DNA of 64,000 nt, taken from NCBI RefSeq assembly GCF_050433125.1, contig NZ_JBNPXV010000005.1, forward strand, positions 266,493 through 330,492, given 5' to 3'. This document shows positions 54,077-62,758 of this stretch, in pieces. Position 1 is the stretch's first letter. Every line of letters begins with the position of its first letter. Source of the stretch: Roseimarinus sediminis. Lineage in GTDB: Bacteria; Bacteroidota; Bacteroidia; Bacteroidales; Prolixibacteraceae. The notes beneath the pieces were generated by a model, which was not told the DNA's origin, ran no database searches, and saw only the letters and a list, made by a program, of their open reading frames with translations. A program made the translations under genes and the position numbers.

Positions 54077-55147
54077 ATGAAAAAGCACAATTTTTACGCC
54101 GGACCATCGATTTTGTCTGAGTTTACCAAAGAAGAAACAGCCAAGGCTGTAATGAACTTTGCAGATACAGGCTTGTCGGTGATGGAAGTTTCGCATCGTA
54201 GCAAAGAGTTTCAGGCCGTATTGGATGAAGCCGTTGCTTTGGTAAAAGAATTACTTGAAGTTCCCGATGATTTTGAGGTACTTTTCCTCCAGGGAGGAGC
54301 CAGCATGCAGTTTTGCATGGTACCTTTTAACCTGCTTAATAAAAAAGCAGCTTACCTGAATACTGGTGTTTGGGCAAAAAAAGCCATTAAGGAAGCCAAA
54401 TTCTTTGGCGAAGTGGTCGAAGTTGCTTCTTCGGCCGATACCAATTTTAACTACATTCCGAAGCAATATGAAGTTCCGGCCGATGCCGAATACCTTCACT
54501 ATACTTCGAACAATACCATTTTTGGAACCCAGTTTGAAGCCGACCCGGAGGTCAATGTTCCGCTGATAGCTGATATGTCGTCCGATATCTTCAGTCGCCC
54601 CATCGATTTCTCGAAATACAACCTGATTTATGCAGGAGCACAGAAAAATCTGGCGCCCGCTGGTGTTGCACTGGTTATTGTGCGCAAAAGTGTGCTGGGT
54701 AAAGTGGAACGTCCGATACCGACTATGCTCGACTATAACACCCATATCGAAGGTGGGTCGATGTTTAACACGCCACCATGCCTGGTAATATATGCCGCAC
54801 TTCAAACACTGAAGTGGTACAAACAACGGGGTGGTATTGTTGCCATGCAAAAAGATAATATTGAAAAAGCAAAAATATTGTACGACGAACTGGATCGCAA
54901 TCCGCTTTTCAAACCGGTAGTACCCGATCCTGCCGATCGCTCGGTGATGAATATCTGCTTTGTGATGAGCGAAGGAAACGAAGCATTGCAGGATGAATTT
55001 CTGGCCTTTGCCGGCAGCAAGGGAATTCTGGGAATCAAAGGTCACCGCTCAGTAGGAGGTTTCAGGGCTTCAACCTACAATGCCCTGCCAAAGGAAAGCG
55101 TACAGGTGCTCGTCGATGCGATGAAGGAATTCGAATCGAAACATTAA
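54077..55147 (+). CDS. serC: Phosphoserine aminotransferase
   Basis: A 356-residue PLP enzyme of fold class I that converts 3-phosphohydroxypyruvate plus glutamate to phosphoserine. Seen: N-terminal NFYAGPSILSEFT, MEVSHRSKEF, GGASMQFCMVPFN, TSNNTIFGTQF, and the PLP-binding lysine in YAGAQKNLAPAG, plus KGHRSVGGFRAS at the C-terminus. First gene of serC-serA-DUF1015. Confidence 0.95.
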   Translation: MKKHNFYAGPSILSEFTKEETAKAVMNFADTGLSVMEVSHRSKEFQAVLDEAVALVKELLEVPDDFEVLFLQGGASMQFCMVPFNLLNKKAAYLNTGVWAKKAIKEAKFFGEVVEVASSADTNFNYIPKQYEVPADAEYLHYTSNNTIFGTQFEADPEVNVPLIADMSSDIFSRPIDFSKYNLIYAGAQKNLAPAGVALVIVRKSVLGKVERPIPTMLDYNTHIEGGSMFNTPPCLVIYAALQTLKWYKQRGGIVAMQKDNIEKAKILYDELDRNPLFKPVVPDPADRSVMNICFVMSEGNEALQDEFLAFAGSKGILGIKGHRSVGGFRASTYNALPKESVQVLVDAMKEFESKH

Positions 55148-55155
55148 CGAACAGG

Positions 55156-55189
55156 AAATGCAGGATTCGAAAATTCTGCATTTTCTTTT
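55156..55189 (+). terminator. Hairpin with T-rich tail between serC and serA
   Basis: AAATGCAGGA (55156-55165) / TTCTGCATTT (55174-55183) with one wobble, followed by TTTTCTTTT. It is an internal terminator or attenuator that would lower expression of the downstream genes. Confidence 0.55.
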
Positions 55190-55199
55190 AAAATCTTGT

Positions 55200-56123
55200 A
55201 TGATGACCAAAGTATTAATTGCAACTGAAAAACCTTTTGCCGAAAAAGCCATCAACCAAATCACCAATGTGATTGACCGGGCCGGATTTGAATGTGATAC
55301 GCTTGAGCGCTATCAATCCAAAACCGAATTGCTTGAGGCCGTAAAAACAGCCACTGCTTTAATTGTTCGGAGCGACATCATCGATCAGGAAGTGATGAAT
55401 GCAGCTCCTGAATTGAAAATAGTGGTAAGGGCTGGTGCAGGCTACGATAATGTCGACCTGAAAGCCGCTTCTGAAAAAGGAATTGTTGTGATGAATACAC
55501 CGGGTCAGAATTCAAATGCAGTGGCAGAACTGGCCATTGGACTTGCCTTGTATGGTATAAGGAATATGTTTTCGGGTACTTCGGGCGGCGAACTCAGAGG
55601 GCGTACCCTAGGTTTGCATGGCTACGGCTATGTTGCACGCAATGTGCATCGTATTGCCCGCGGACTGGGTATGAATTGTGTGGTATTTACCCGCTTTAGC
55701 AAAGGACAGGCAGTTTCCGACGGACTTCAGGTAACCGATTCACTGGAAGAATTGTATGCCATGTCCGACGTGGTTTCAATTCATGTACCTGCCCGTGGAG
55801 AACATCTCCGCTCGGTAAGCTACGAGGTGTTGCAACATTTACGCCCCGGTGCCTTGCTGATTAACACCGCACGAAAAGAGGTGATCAATGAAGAGGATTT
55901 GATTAATTTTCTTCGTTTTCGCCCCGATGTTAAATACCTTGCCGACATTGCTCCCGACCGCGTCGAAGAGTTCGAAAATACCCTGAAAGGACGTTTCTTC
56001 TTCACTCCTAAAAAAATGGGGGCGCAAACTGGAGAGGCCAATCTTCATGCAGGACTCGCTGCTGCAGAACAAATTGTAAATTTTTTCACCAAAGGTGATA
56101 CCACTTATCAAGTAAACAAATAA
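55200..56123 (+). CDS. serA: D-3-phosphoglycerate dehydrogenase, Lys-type
   Basis: A 307-residue NAD-binding dehydrogenase encoded directly after serC, so it most likely performs the first serine-synthesis step. It lacks any C-terminal ACT domain. Nucleotide motif GYGYVA (141-146) has Ala for the last Gly; R225 (NTARKE) is kept; the catalytic His of the family is replaced by K272 (TPKKMGAQT), the pattern known as type IIIK phosphoglycerate dehydrogenase in Bacteroidetes and Entamoeba. Start codon at 55200 or 55203 cannot be distinguished. Its stop overlaps the DUF1015 start by one base. Confidence 0.9.
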   Translation: MMTKVLIATEKPFAEKAINQITNVIDRAGFECDTLERYQSKTELLEAVKTATALIVRSDIIDQEVMNAAPELKIVVRAGAGYDNVDLKAASEKGIVVMNTPGQNSNAVAELAIGLALYGIRNMFSGTSGGELRGRTLGLHGYGYVARNVHRIARGLGMNCVVFTRFSKGQAVSDGLQVTDSLEELYAMSDVVSIHVPARGEHLRSVSYEVLQHLRPGALLINTARKEVINEEDLINFLRFRPDVKYLADIAPDRVEEFENTLKGRFFFTPKKMGAQTGEANLHAGLAAAEQIVNFFTKGDTTYQVNK

Positions 56124-57373
56124 TGGCTGTAATAAAACCATTCAAAGGGTTAAGGCCCCCTAAGGAAATAGCTGCCCGTGTGGCATCGAGGCCTTACGAT
56201 GTATTAAACTCAGACGAAGCACGTGCCGAGGCTGATGGAAATCCCATGTCCCTCCTCCGGATCATAAAGCCTGAAATTGAATTTGAGCCAGGAACAGATG
56301 AACATTCCAACGAGGTGTATCAGATGGCCGTCACAAATTTCAAGCGTTTTCAGGATGAAGGCTGGTTGCAAAACGATCAAAAGGATTGTTACTACATTTA
56401 TGCACAAACCATGAACGGACGCACTCAGTACGGGCTGGTGGCCGCAGCATCGGTCGATGATTACCTGAACGGTGTAATAAAAAAGCATGAATTAACCCGG
56501 CCCGACAAGGAAGAAGACCGAATGAAACACGTACGCAATACCAATGCCAACGTCGAACCGGTTTTTTTCGCCTATCCGGCTCACGAGGAAATCGATCGGC
56601 TGGTGGCTAAAATTGTGGATGAGAAAGCACCTGAATATGATTTCATTTCCGACGATGGCTTTGGACATCACTTCTGGGTGATCGACCAGGAAGAGGTGAT
56701 CGAACGCATCACAAACATCTTCAGGAATGATATTCCGGCTACCTATGTAGCCGACGGACATCATCGTACTGCAGCCGCAGCACTGGTTGGAGCCGAAAAA
56801 CGCAAGCAGCATCCCGATTATACCGGCGATGAGGAGTTTAATTACTTTTTGGCCGTGCATTTTCCCGACAATCAGTTGCAGATCATCGATTACAACCGCG
56901 TAGTGAAAGATCTGAACGGATTAAGCCCCGATGAATTACTGGTAAAACTGAAGGATGATTTTGAGCTCAGCAAGGTGGGACCAACCATTTATAAGCCGGA
57001 GAAACTCCATGAATTCAGTATGTATCTCGGAGGAAACTGGTATCAGCTCACAGCCAAAGCCGGTCGTTACAACGACAACGATCCGATTGGGGTGCTCGAT
57101 GTAACCATTTTGTCAAATCTGGTTCTCGATAAAATTCTGGGAATTAAAGATTTACGCACCGACAAGCGTATCGATTTTGTTGGCGGAATACGTGGACTGG
57201 GCGAACTGAGCCGACGGGTTGACAAGGGGGAAATGGCCGTTGCCTTTGCGCTTTATCCCGTTTCGATGAAACAACTCATCGATATTGCCGACACCGGCAA
57301 CATCATGCCTCCTAAAACAACATGGTTTGAACCTAAACTCCGATCGGGACTTGTTATTCATCAGCTCGACTGA
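56123..57373 (+). CDS. DUF1015-family protein
   Basis: A 416-residue cytoplasmic protein. Family words: FKGLRPPKEIAARVASRPYDVL at the start, YIYAQTMNGRTQYGLVAAASVDDY, HELTRPDKEEDRMKH, YVADGHHRTAAA and a C-terminal GNIMPPKTTWFEPKLRSGLVIH. In Bacteroidetes and clostridia this gene often follows serC-serA; it is suspected to be a kinase or serine-related enzyme but has no agreed function. ATG overlaps the serA stop (TAATG). Confidence 0.88.
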   Translation: MAVIKPFKGLRPPKEIAARVASRPYDVLNSDEARAEADGNPMSLLRIIKPEIEFEPGTDEHSNEVYQMAVTNFKRFQDEGWLQNDQKDCYYIYAQTMNGRTQYGLVAAASVDDYLNGVIKKHELTRPDKEEDRMKHVRNTNANVEPVFFAYPAHEEIDRLVAKIVDEKAPEYDFISDDGFGHHFWVIDQEEVIERITNIFRNDIPATYVADGHHRTAAAALVGAEKRKQHPDYTGDEEFNYFLAVHFPDNQLQIIDYNRVVKDLNGLSPDELLVKLKDDFELSKVGPTIYKPEKLHEFSMYLGGNWYQLTAKAGRYNDNDPIGVLDVTILSNLVLDKILGIKDLRTDKRIDFVGGIRGLGELSRRVDKGEMAVAFALYPVSMKQLIDIADTGNIMPPKTTWFEPKLRSGLVIHQLD

Positions 57374-57409
57374 GATCAAACAAGATCGGTTTGAGTTAAA
57401 ATTTCTAAT

Positions 57410-57451
57410 AAAGAGGGTATTTGCCGGACTGGTGAATACCCTCTTTGTTTT
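57410..57451 (+). terminator. Terminator of the serC-serA-DUF1015 operon
   Basis: AAAGAGGGTATT / AATACCCTCTTT stem (from 57410 to 57446) with a GC-rich loop and a T-rich tail. Confidence 0.8.
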
Positions 57452-57584
57452 CTATTTGAATAGAAGTGCGTTTGATAATCTGTTTTAACAAATCATTCTA
57501 AATTATAGCAGGCGTGCTTTTTCAGTAAAAGTGCTCTGTGTATTTGTATCGATTTTTTTAGATTTGTAGCTCAAGCCAATCACT

Positions 57585-58256
57585 ATGTCGATAGCAGAAA
57601 ATCTTTTAAAAATAAAAGCAGAAATTCCTGAAAATGTAAAGCTGGTTGCCGTTTCAAAAACCAAACCGAACGAAGCAATTCTGCAGGCTTATGAACAGGG
57701 ACAGCGAATTTTTGGGGAAAATAAGGTACAGGAATTGTGCCGGAAATACGAAGAACTGCCTGATGATATTCAATGGCATTTCATTGGGCATTTGCAAAGC
57801 AACAAGGTAAAATATCTTGCTCCCTTTGTTCATTTAATTCATGCGGTGGATAGCCTGAAGCTTTTGAAAACAATTAATAAGGAGGCTGAAAAAAACAAAA
57901 GAACCATCGATTGCTTATTGCAGTTTCATATTGCCGACGAAGAAAGCAAGTTCGGTTTTACTCCCGGTAAAGTGAAAGACCTGCTTGAATCGGATGAGTT
58001 TGACCAACTGAAAAATGTTCGGATTGTTGGCGTGATGGGCATGGCGACCTACACCGACGATATGGAACAAATCAGACAGGAATTTAAAGCCCTGCATGCT
58101 GTCTTTCAACAATTGAAACAGGATTATTTCCACGATAATGAGTCGTTTTGTGAACGCTCGATGGGCATGAGCAACGATTTTAAAATCGCAGTGGAAGAGG
58201 GAAGTACCATGGTTCGCATTGGAAGTACTATATTTGGGGAAAGAGCACAACATTAA
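57585..58256 (+). CDS. YggS-type PLP homeostasis protein
   Basis: A 223-residue alanine-racemase-fold protein. Seen: LVAVSKTKP with the PLP-binding lysine, FGENKVQEL, WHFIGHLQSNKVKYL, HAVDSL, GMSNDFKIAVEEGSTMVRIGSTIFG (phosphate pocket). It controls free pyridoxal phosphate. Length and motifs fit the family well. First of a run of five plus-strand genes up to 61.5 kb. Confidence 0.92.
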   Translation: MSIAENLLKIKAEIPENVKLVAVSKTKPNEAILQAYEQGQRIFGENKVQELCRKYEELPDDIQWHFIGHLQSNKVKYLAPFVHLIHAVDSLKLLKTINKEAEKNKRTIDCLLQFHIADEESKFGFTPGKVKDLLESDEFDQLKNVRIVGVMGMATYTDDMEQIRQEFKALHAVFQQLKQDYFHDNESFCERSMGMSNDFKIAVEEGSTMVRIGSTIFGERAQH

Positions 58257-58278
58257 CATTTGAAATAACAACTGAACT

Positions 58279-59268
58279 ATGATAGATTTGAAAACCACCT
58301 ACATGGGTCTGAACTTAAAAAGCCCTGTTATTGCAGGAAGTTCGGGCATTACCAATTCAGTAAAGCAAATTAAGCAGCTTGAAGAAGCCGGCGTGGGAGC
58401 CGTAGTGTTAAAATCGTTGTTTGAAGAACAAATTCAACTCGAAATCAAGAACATGCTTTCATCAAGCGAGCAAAACAATACTTATCCCGAAGCTGGCGAT
58501 TACATTCGTGCCTATACGCGAAGCAACACCCTGGGCAAGTATCTTGAATTTGTGAAGGAAGTCAAAGCAGCAGTTTCAATACCAATTATTGCCAGCATTA
58601 ATTGTATGTCGGCTTCCGACTGGACCGATTTTGCTGCCGATATTGAAGCAGCAGGTGCCGATGGTCTTGAGCTGAATATTTATGAACTGCCGGTCGACCG
58701 CAGCATATCGGCCGATTCGTACGATAAAAAATACATCGATATTTTGCGAATGGTAAAACGGAAGGTGAAAATTCCGGTTAGTGTAAAGATTGGACCTAAT
58801 TTCTCCAACCTTATTCGGGTGGTCGATCAGTTGCACGCCAATGGTGCAGCCGCTGTTGTACTTTTCAATAAATTTTACACGCCCGATTTCGATCTCGATC
58901 AACTTGAGTTCACCTCTTCTGAAGTATTAAGTACGCCGCACGACCTGTATGCAGGTTTGCGCTGGACCGGCATTGTAAAAGGTAAATTGCCGGTTGTGCA
59001 GCTGGCCGCTTCTACAGGAATCCACGACGGAGCAGGTGCAGTCAAGCAGTTGCTGGCCGGAGCACAGGTGGTTCAGCTTTGTTCGGCGTTTTATCTTCAT
59101 GGTCCTGCCATCGTTGGTGAGATCCATCACTTTATCGATGCCTTTATGAAGCAATGGCGCTTTACTTCTGTTGATGAATTCAGAGCACGCATGAGCTACA
59201 AAAACATTGGTTCGCCGGCAGTTTATGAGCGAGCCCAGTTTATGAAATATTTTTCGAACCACGACTAA
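58279..59268 (+). CDS. Dihydroorotate dehydrogenase-like FMN protein
   Basis: A 329-residue TIM-barrel flavoprotein. It has MGLNLKSPVIAGSSGITNS, IASINCMSASDWTDFAADIEAAGADGLELNI, PVSVKIGPNFSN, and GAQVVQLCSAFYLHG. The usual class 1 active-site Ser/Cys segment (NxSCPN) is replaced (LNIYELPVD), so it is a relative with another substrate, not necessarily pyrimidine synthesis. 22 bases after the PLP protein gene. Confidence 0.85.
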   Translation: MIDLKTTYMGLNLKSPVIAGSSGITNSVKQIKQLEEAGVGAVVLKSLFEEQIQLEIKNMLSSSEQNNTYPEAGDYIRAYTRSNTLGKYLEFVKEVKAAVSIPIIASINCMSASDWTDFAADIEAAGADGLELNIYELPVDRSISADSYDKKYIDILRMVKRKVKIPVSVKIGPNFSNLIRVVDQLHANGAAAVVLFNKFYTPDFDLDQLEFTSSEVLSTPHDLYAGLRWTGIVKGKLPVVQLAASTGIHDGAGAVKQLLAGAQVVQLCSAFYLHGPAIVGEIHHFIDAFMKQWRFTSVDEFRARMSYKNIGSPAVYERAQFMKYFSNHD

Positions 59269-59279
59269 AGCGCAAGCCA

Positions 59280-60275
59280 ATGACCAGGGTATTGTTTATA
59301 GGCGGAAGCGGAATAATCAGTTCTGCATGCTCGCAACTGGCAGTTGATAAAGGCATTGAGCTTTATCATCTGAACAGGGGAAAGTCACAGGCAATCAGAC
59401 CGGTTTCAGCAAAAGTGAAGCCAATCCGTGCCGATATCCGCAATGCCGGCGAAGTGAGCAAAGCCCTGGGCGATATGCAATTTGATACCGTGGTCGATTG
59501 GATTTCCTTTGTTCCCGAGCAGCTTGTGCATAATCTGAACCTGTTTCGAAACAAGGCGAAACAATATGTTTTCATCAGTTCGGCTTCGGCCTATCAAACG
59601 CCTCCTCAAAAGCTGCCGGTACAAGAAGATACACCGCTTGAGAATCCCTTCTGGCAATATTCGCGTGATAAAATTGCCTGCGAAACAATTTTACGGGAAA
59701 AGGCGGGAGAACATGGAATGAGTTTCACCATTGTCCGACCTTCGCATACCTACGATAAAACCTTGCTGCCTTTCGACGAAGGCTACACGGTAATCGACCG
59801 CATGTTAAAAGGAAAACCCGTTGTGGTGCCGGGCGACGGAACATCCATCTGGACGCTTACGCATCATCGTGATTTTGCAGTAGGACTGGTCGGATTGCTG
59901 AACCATCAAGGGGCAATGAACGAAGTGTTTCACATTACCTCGGATGAATGGCTGACCTGGAACCAGATTTACACCTTAGTGGGGAGGGCTTTTGGCGTTG
60001 AACCTAAACTGTTGCATTGCCCTTCTGAGCTGATTGTTCGTTATCTGCCACAACTCGGGGGGGGCCTATTGGGTGATAAGATGCACAGCATGATTTTCGA
60101 TAATTCAAAAATTAAAGCACTTGTCCCTGAATTTAACTGTTGCATTCCCTTTTCGGAAGGTGTTAACGAAATAGCAGGATGGTATACCGGTGAAAAGGCA
60201 AATACTACTGTTGATATTCAAATGAATGCACGCTTTGATGAACTGGTAAATGCGATGCATGAGCTTAAACCTTAG
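59280..60275 (+). CDS. Extended SDR / NAD-dependent epimerase
   Basis: A 331-residue NAD-dependent enzyme with Rossmann motif FIGGSGIIS (residues ~6-14), PIRADIRNAG, SSASAYQTP, and active Tyr-Lys in FWQYSRDKIACE, followed by the sugar-binding C-terminus (HHRDFAVGLVGLL). Likely acts on a nucleotide sugar or a steroid-like compound. Start ATG 11 bases after the DHODH-like stop. Confidence 0.88.
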   Translation: MTRVLFIGGSGIISSACSQLAVDKGIELYHLNRGKSQAIRPVSAKVKPIRADIRNAGEVSKALGDMQFDTVVDWISFVPEQLVHNLNLFRNKAKQYVFISSASAYQTPPQKLPVQEDTPLENPFWQYSRDKIACETILREKAGEHGMSFTIVRPSHTYDKTLLPFDEGYTVIDRMLKGKPVVVPGDGTSIWTLTHHRDFAVGLVGLLNHQGAMNEVFHITSDEWLTWNQIYTLVGRAFGVEPKLLHCPSELIVRYLPQLGGGLLGDKMHSMIFDNSKIKALVPEFNCCIPFSEGVNEIAGWYTGEKANTTVDIQMNARFDELVNAMHELKP

Positions 60276-60284
60276 ACTGTTAAA

Positions 60285-60788
60285 ATGAAACAATCCATCC
60301 ATTTATTGTTTGTATTCAGCTTACTGTTTATACTGTTTTTCAGCTTTTTCCTGATGGGCTGTGATGAAAGCAGTATTTCATATTATGAGCTGGCAGCGGA
60401 GGATGTAAATCGTGTAAGCAGCGATTCGATGCTGATACTGGTCGATCGGCCCGGAAGTTCCGTTCATTTTAAAGGGAGCATTGATTTGATTGACGGAGCG
60501 TGTGAGGTTTTTCTGCAATCGCCGGTGGCCGACACCCTGTTTCAAAGCGATACCACTTATTTGGAAGCCGGCAGTACTTCTATGGCCGATACCCTGATCA
60601 CCATCGATACCATACTGATTTATCGTATGGCTTATCAAGAAGTTTTTGAAGCCAGCAACAGTTTTTCAATTGATGAAAGTTTCGACAGATTGGAAGGAAA
60701 CTGGAAACTGGGATGTCGTTTGTTTCGAAAGGAGGATGGAGTACTTCCTTTGGCCAGTTATCAGTTTCAGGTAAGTTACTCCAATTAA
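60285..60788 (+). CDS. Uncharacterised lipoprotein
   Basis: A 167-residue protein with a hydrophobic N-terminus (MKQSIHLLFVFSLLFILFFS) and a lipobox FLMGCDESS. The rest is beta-rich and acidic. No family recognised. It lies between the epimerase and the YkgJ gene with 10- and 24-base gaps. Confidence 0.65.
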   Translation: MKQSIHLLFVFSLLFILFFSFFLMGCDESSISYYELAAEDVNRVSSDSMLILVDRPGSSVHFKGSIDLIDGACEVFLQSPVADTLFQSDTTYLEAGSTSMADTLITIDTILIYRMAYQEVFEASNSFSIDESFDRLEGNWKLGCRLFRKEDGVLPLASYQFQVSYSN

Positions 60789-60811
60789 AAAGAAGTGATA
60801 AAAGGCTGTAT

Positions 60812-61534
60812 ATGAGTGGGCAGGAAGCGTATTGGCAACAATTTGATGAAGCATTTTTTAAGGATGGTTACAATTTGTGCGACCGCCACCTTTCGATGGG
60901 TTTCAACAAGGACAGCATCATGTCGGCGCAAAAGCAGCTGTATAAAGTGGTGGATGAACTGATTGACTCTTTCTTAAAACGCACGGCAGCAGAGCAACAG
61001 CCCACTGAATGTCGTAAAGGTTGTGCCTATTGCTGTCATCAAACGGTGCTGGCCTCAGGACATGAATTGCTTTATCTGGCTGAATTTTTAAAGAAAAAAT
61101 TCCCTGGAAATGCACTTAAAACCATCGTTGACAGGGCAGCAACCAAAGCCGAAGTAAGCAGTAAACTAAAAATGTCGAAGCTGCTCAGGTACAAACAGGC
61201 TTGTCCCTTGCTTCATTCCAAAGGAAATTTTTGCATGGCGTATCAGGCCCGGCCAATGGCCTGCCGTATTTATCTTTCGCGCAATGTGCAAAGTTGTATC
61301 GACGACCTGAGCAGCCCCAATGACGATAAAATCTACCCGCAATTATTTGATATGCCCTTACGAGCCGGTCGTATGCTCAATGAAGGTTTTCAGGCCCGCC
61401 TCAGAAAAGGACGCATGGACGATCTTCGGGTATTCGAGAATACCATTGAATCGGGCTTGCTTAGCAGCCTGCTTCCCGATGCTTTTGAAAACTGGATCAA
61501 AGGTCGAAAGGTTTTTCAACGGCTTCCCAAATAG
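60812..61534 (+). CDS. YkgJ-family cysteine-cluster protein
   Basis: A 240-residue protein with the CxxxCxxCC set (C67, C71, C74, C75 in ECRKGCAYCC) and a second cluster CPLLHSKGNFCMAYQARPMAC. YkgJ proteins bind zinc or iron-sulfur clusters; function unknown. ATG at 60812 follows a purine-rich stretch; an in-frame start at 60713 lies inside the lipoprotein gene and is rejected. Last gene before the accessory segment. Confidence 0.85.
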   Translation: MSGQEAYWQQFDEAFFKDGYNLCDRHLSMGFNKDSIMSAQKQLYKVVDELIDSFLKRTAAEQQPTECRKGCAYCCHQTVLASGHELLYLAEFLKKKFPGNALKTIVDRAATKAEVSSKLKMSKLLRYKQACPLLHSKGNFCMAYQARPMACRIYLSRNVQSCIDDLSSPNDDKIYPQLFDMPLRAGRMLNEGFQARLRKGRMDDLRVFENTIESGLLSSLLPDAFENWIKGRKVFQRLPK

Positions 61535-61553
61535 AATCTTCTTCCATGTATTG

Positions 61554-61627
61554 GATCACACCCCGATATATATCGCGGGCGAGTTTGTTAGGCGGCGATT
61601 GCAATCGAAGATCACCCTTAGGTGATT
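61554..61627. repeat. Diverged repeat, copy 1
   Basis: GATCACA...CCCGA...GTTAGGCG (61587-61594)...CGATTGCAAT...AATCACCC/TAGGT words match those at 62897-62967. Its partner lies 1.3 kb away on the other side of the first toxin-antitoxin module. A second shared segment (CAGGGGT type) follows about 130 bases later. Confidence 0.55.
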
Positions 61628-61738
61628 GAAAATCAGTGGAGCTAAATCGCCACCAGCGGCGCAGGATGTATGTAGTTCATTTCGCCAGCTGACGGAAACT
61701 CCTTACCAGGTGCTGTGCGCCGTTCAGGGGTCTATTTA

Positions 61739-62164
61739 TTAACGGCTGGCGTTTATTGATTTAATAAAATTATCAGGGGTCATAACTCCAATTTCACTTG
61801 TTTTGAAATCTTTTATATTTCTGGTAATGATTACATCAATATTACTTGATTTTACAGCGGCAAAATTTTGTAATGCGTCTTCGAAGTCTTTGAATTTTGA
61901 ATTAATGGCATTCAGAACTATTTCTTTATCCATTTGGAGTACATCAATAAAAGTCAATAGTTGACTTAGTTTCTCTATAACTTTTTCGTGCTTTGAAGAC
62001 TGTCTAAGAAGATAGTACAGGTTACTGCAAATAACAGGAGTGATAAAACCTTTTAGCTTATTTGATTCACAAAAAGAAAGGATAATTTCAGAATTGTCTG
62101 AGAATGGTTTTCTATCAAAGAAGAAGTCCAGGATTACATCTGTGTCTATAAGAATATTTTTCAT
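61739..62164 (-). CDS. PIN-domain ribonuclease toxin (VapC-like)
   Basis: A 141-residue PIN protein with the metal-binding acids D7 and D9 (LIDTDVILD), a later acidic cluster FKDFEDALQ and the TRNIKDF region. Such toxins cut RNA, often initiator tRNA. It starts two bases after the antitoxin stop, typical toxin-second order, and ends inside a GCCGTT/AACGGC repeat. Confidence 0.85.
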   Translation of the reverse strand: MKNILIDTDVILDFFFDRKPFSDNSEIILSFCESNKLKGFITPVICSNLYYLLRQSSKHEKVIEKLSQLLTFIDVLQMDKEIVLNAINSKFKDFEDALQNFAAVKSSNIDVIITRNIKDFKTSEIGVMTPDNFIKSINASR

Positions 62165-62166
62165 GA

Positions 62167-62415
62167 TTATAGATATTTTTCAGATAGACGATCTGATAAG
62201 TCTTTTTTGTAATCATAGCTTTTAGGTGCTTTGAACGAACCTTTTAATGATTTTACAAGAGGTGAAATTTCATTTATATCTTGATCCACTTCCTGAGTAA
62301 TTATTTTAAGATAATTCTCTATAATTCCAGATAAGCTTCGTCCATTTTGTTTCGCATATTTCTTTGCTCTTTGAATTATTCTTTCTTCTATTGTTAAAGT
62401 AAGTTTTGTATTCAT
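62167..62415 (-). CDS. RHH-type antitoxin (DUF6364-like)
   Basis: An 82-residue protein with an N-terminal ribbon-helix-helix (MNTKLTLTIEERIIQRAKKY, GRSLSGIIENYL) and a charged C-terminal half that should wrap the toxin. It is the antitoxin partner of the PIN protein and should repress the operon. A perfect palindrome lies upstream of its ATG. Confidence 0.8.
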   Translation of the reverse strand: MNTKLTLTIEERIIQRAKKYAKQNGRSLSGIIENYLKIITQEVDQDINEISPLVKSLKGSFKAPKSYDYKKDLSDRLSEKYL

Positions 62416-62437
62416 GACACTTCTCTATTTTAATATT

Positions 62438-62451
62438 TTTACACGTGTAAA
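62438..62451. promoter_or_regulatory. Palindromic operator upstream of the VapBC-like operon
   Basis: TTTACACGTGTAAA, a perfect 14-bp palindrome 22 bases before the antitoxin ATG. A related GCACGTGT word occurs about 51 bases further (62492-62499). RHH antitoxins bind such sites. Confidence 0.55.
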
Positions 62452-62638
62452 GTTATGAAAGAATTGGTACCCGTGCAATATTTTGTAAAAAGCACGTGTT
62501 TTTTCGCATGCCGCTAACGTCAGTCAGTCTAAAAACCAAGCATCAGATCTAAAAGTTGGCTGTTTTTTAGCCGTTTTAAGCAGCCCTTACAAAATAGTGG
62601 TTAATATTTGTTTTGTTAATCAATTGGCCTAAAATACT

Positions 62639-62758
62639 TCATTTTAACTCCTTAATGGCTTCTTTTAATTCAATATCCAAGGTAAAAACCTGAATCAACT
62701 CAAAGAAACTCCAACCCGACTTTAATAGTTCTCTGAATGTTTTAGAGAAACTCTGATA
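62639..62758 (-). pseudogene. Remnant of a protein gene (39 codons, no start)
   Basis: A frame open from 62758 down to a TGA at 62639-62641 reads YQSFSKTFRELLKSGWSFFE and continues LIQVFTLDIELKEAIKELK. It looks like the C-terminus of a real protein but has no start codon and a stop directly upstream. Family unknown. Confidence 0.35.

Noticed and set aside
61587..61594. GTTAGGC as an integron attC core site
   Set aside because: The core motif occurs but no matching inverse core with proper spacing and no integrase gene was found.
62438..62451. parS site for ParB
   Set aside because: CACGTG core agrees but the outer bases differ from known parS and the position before an antitoxin gene favours an operator.
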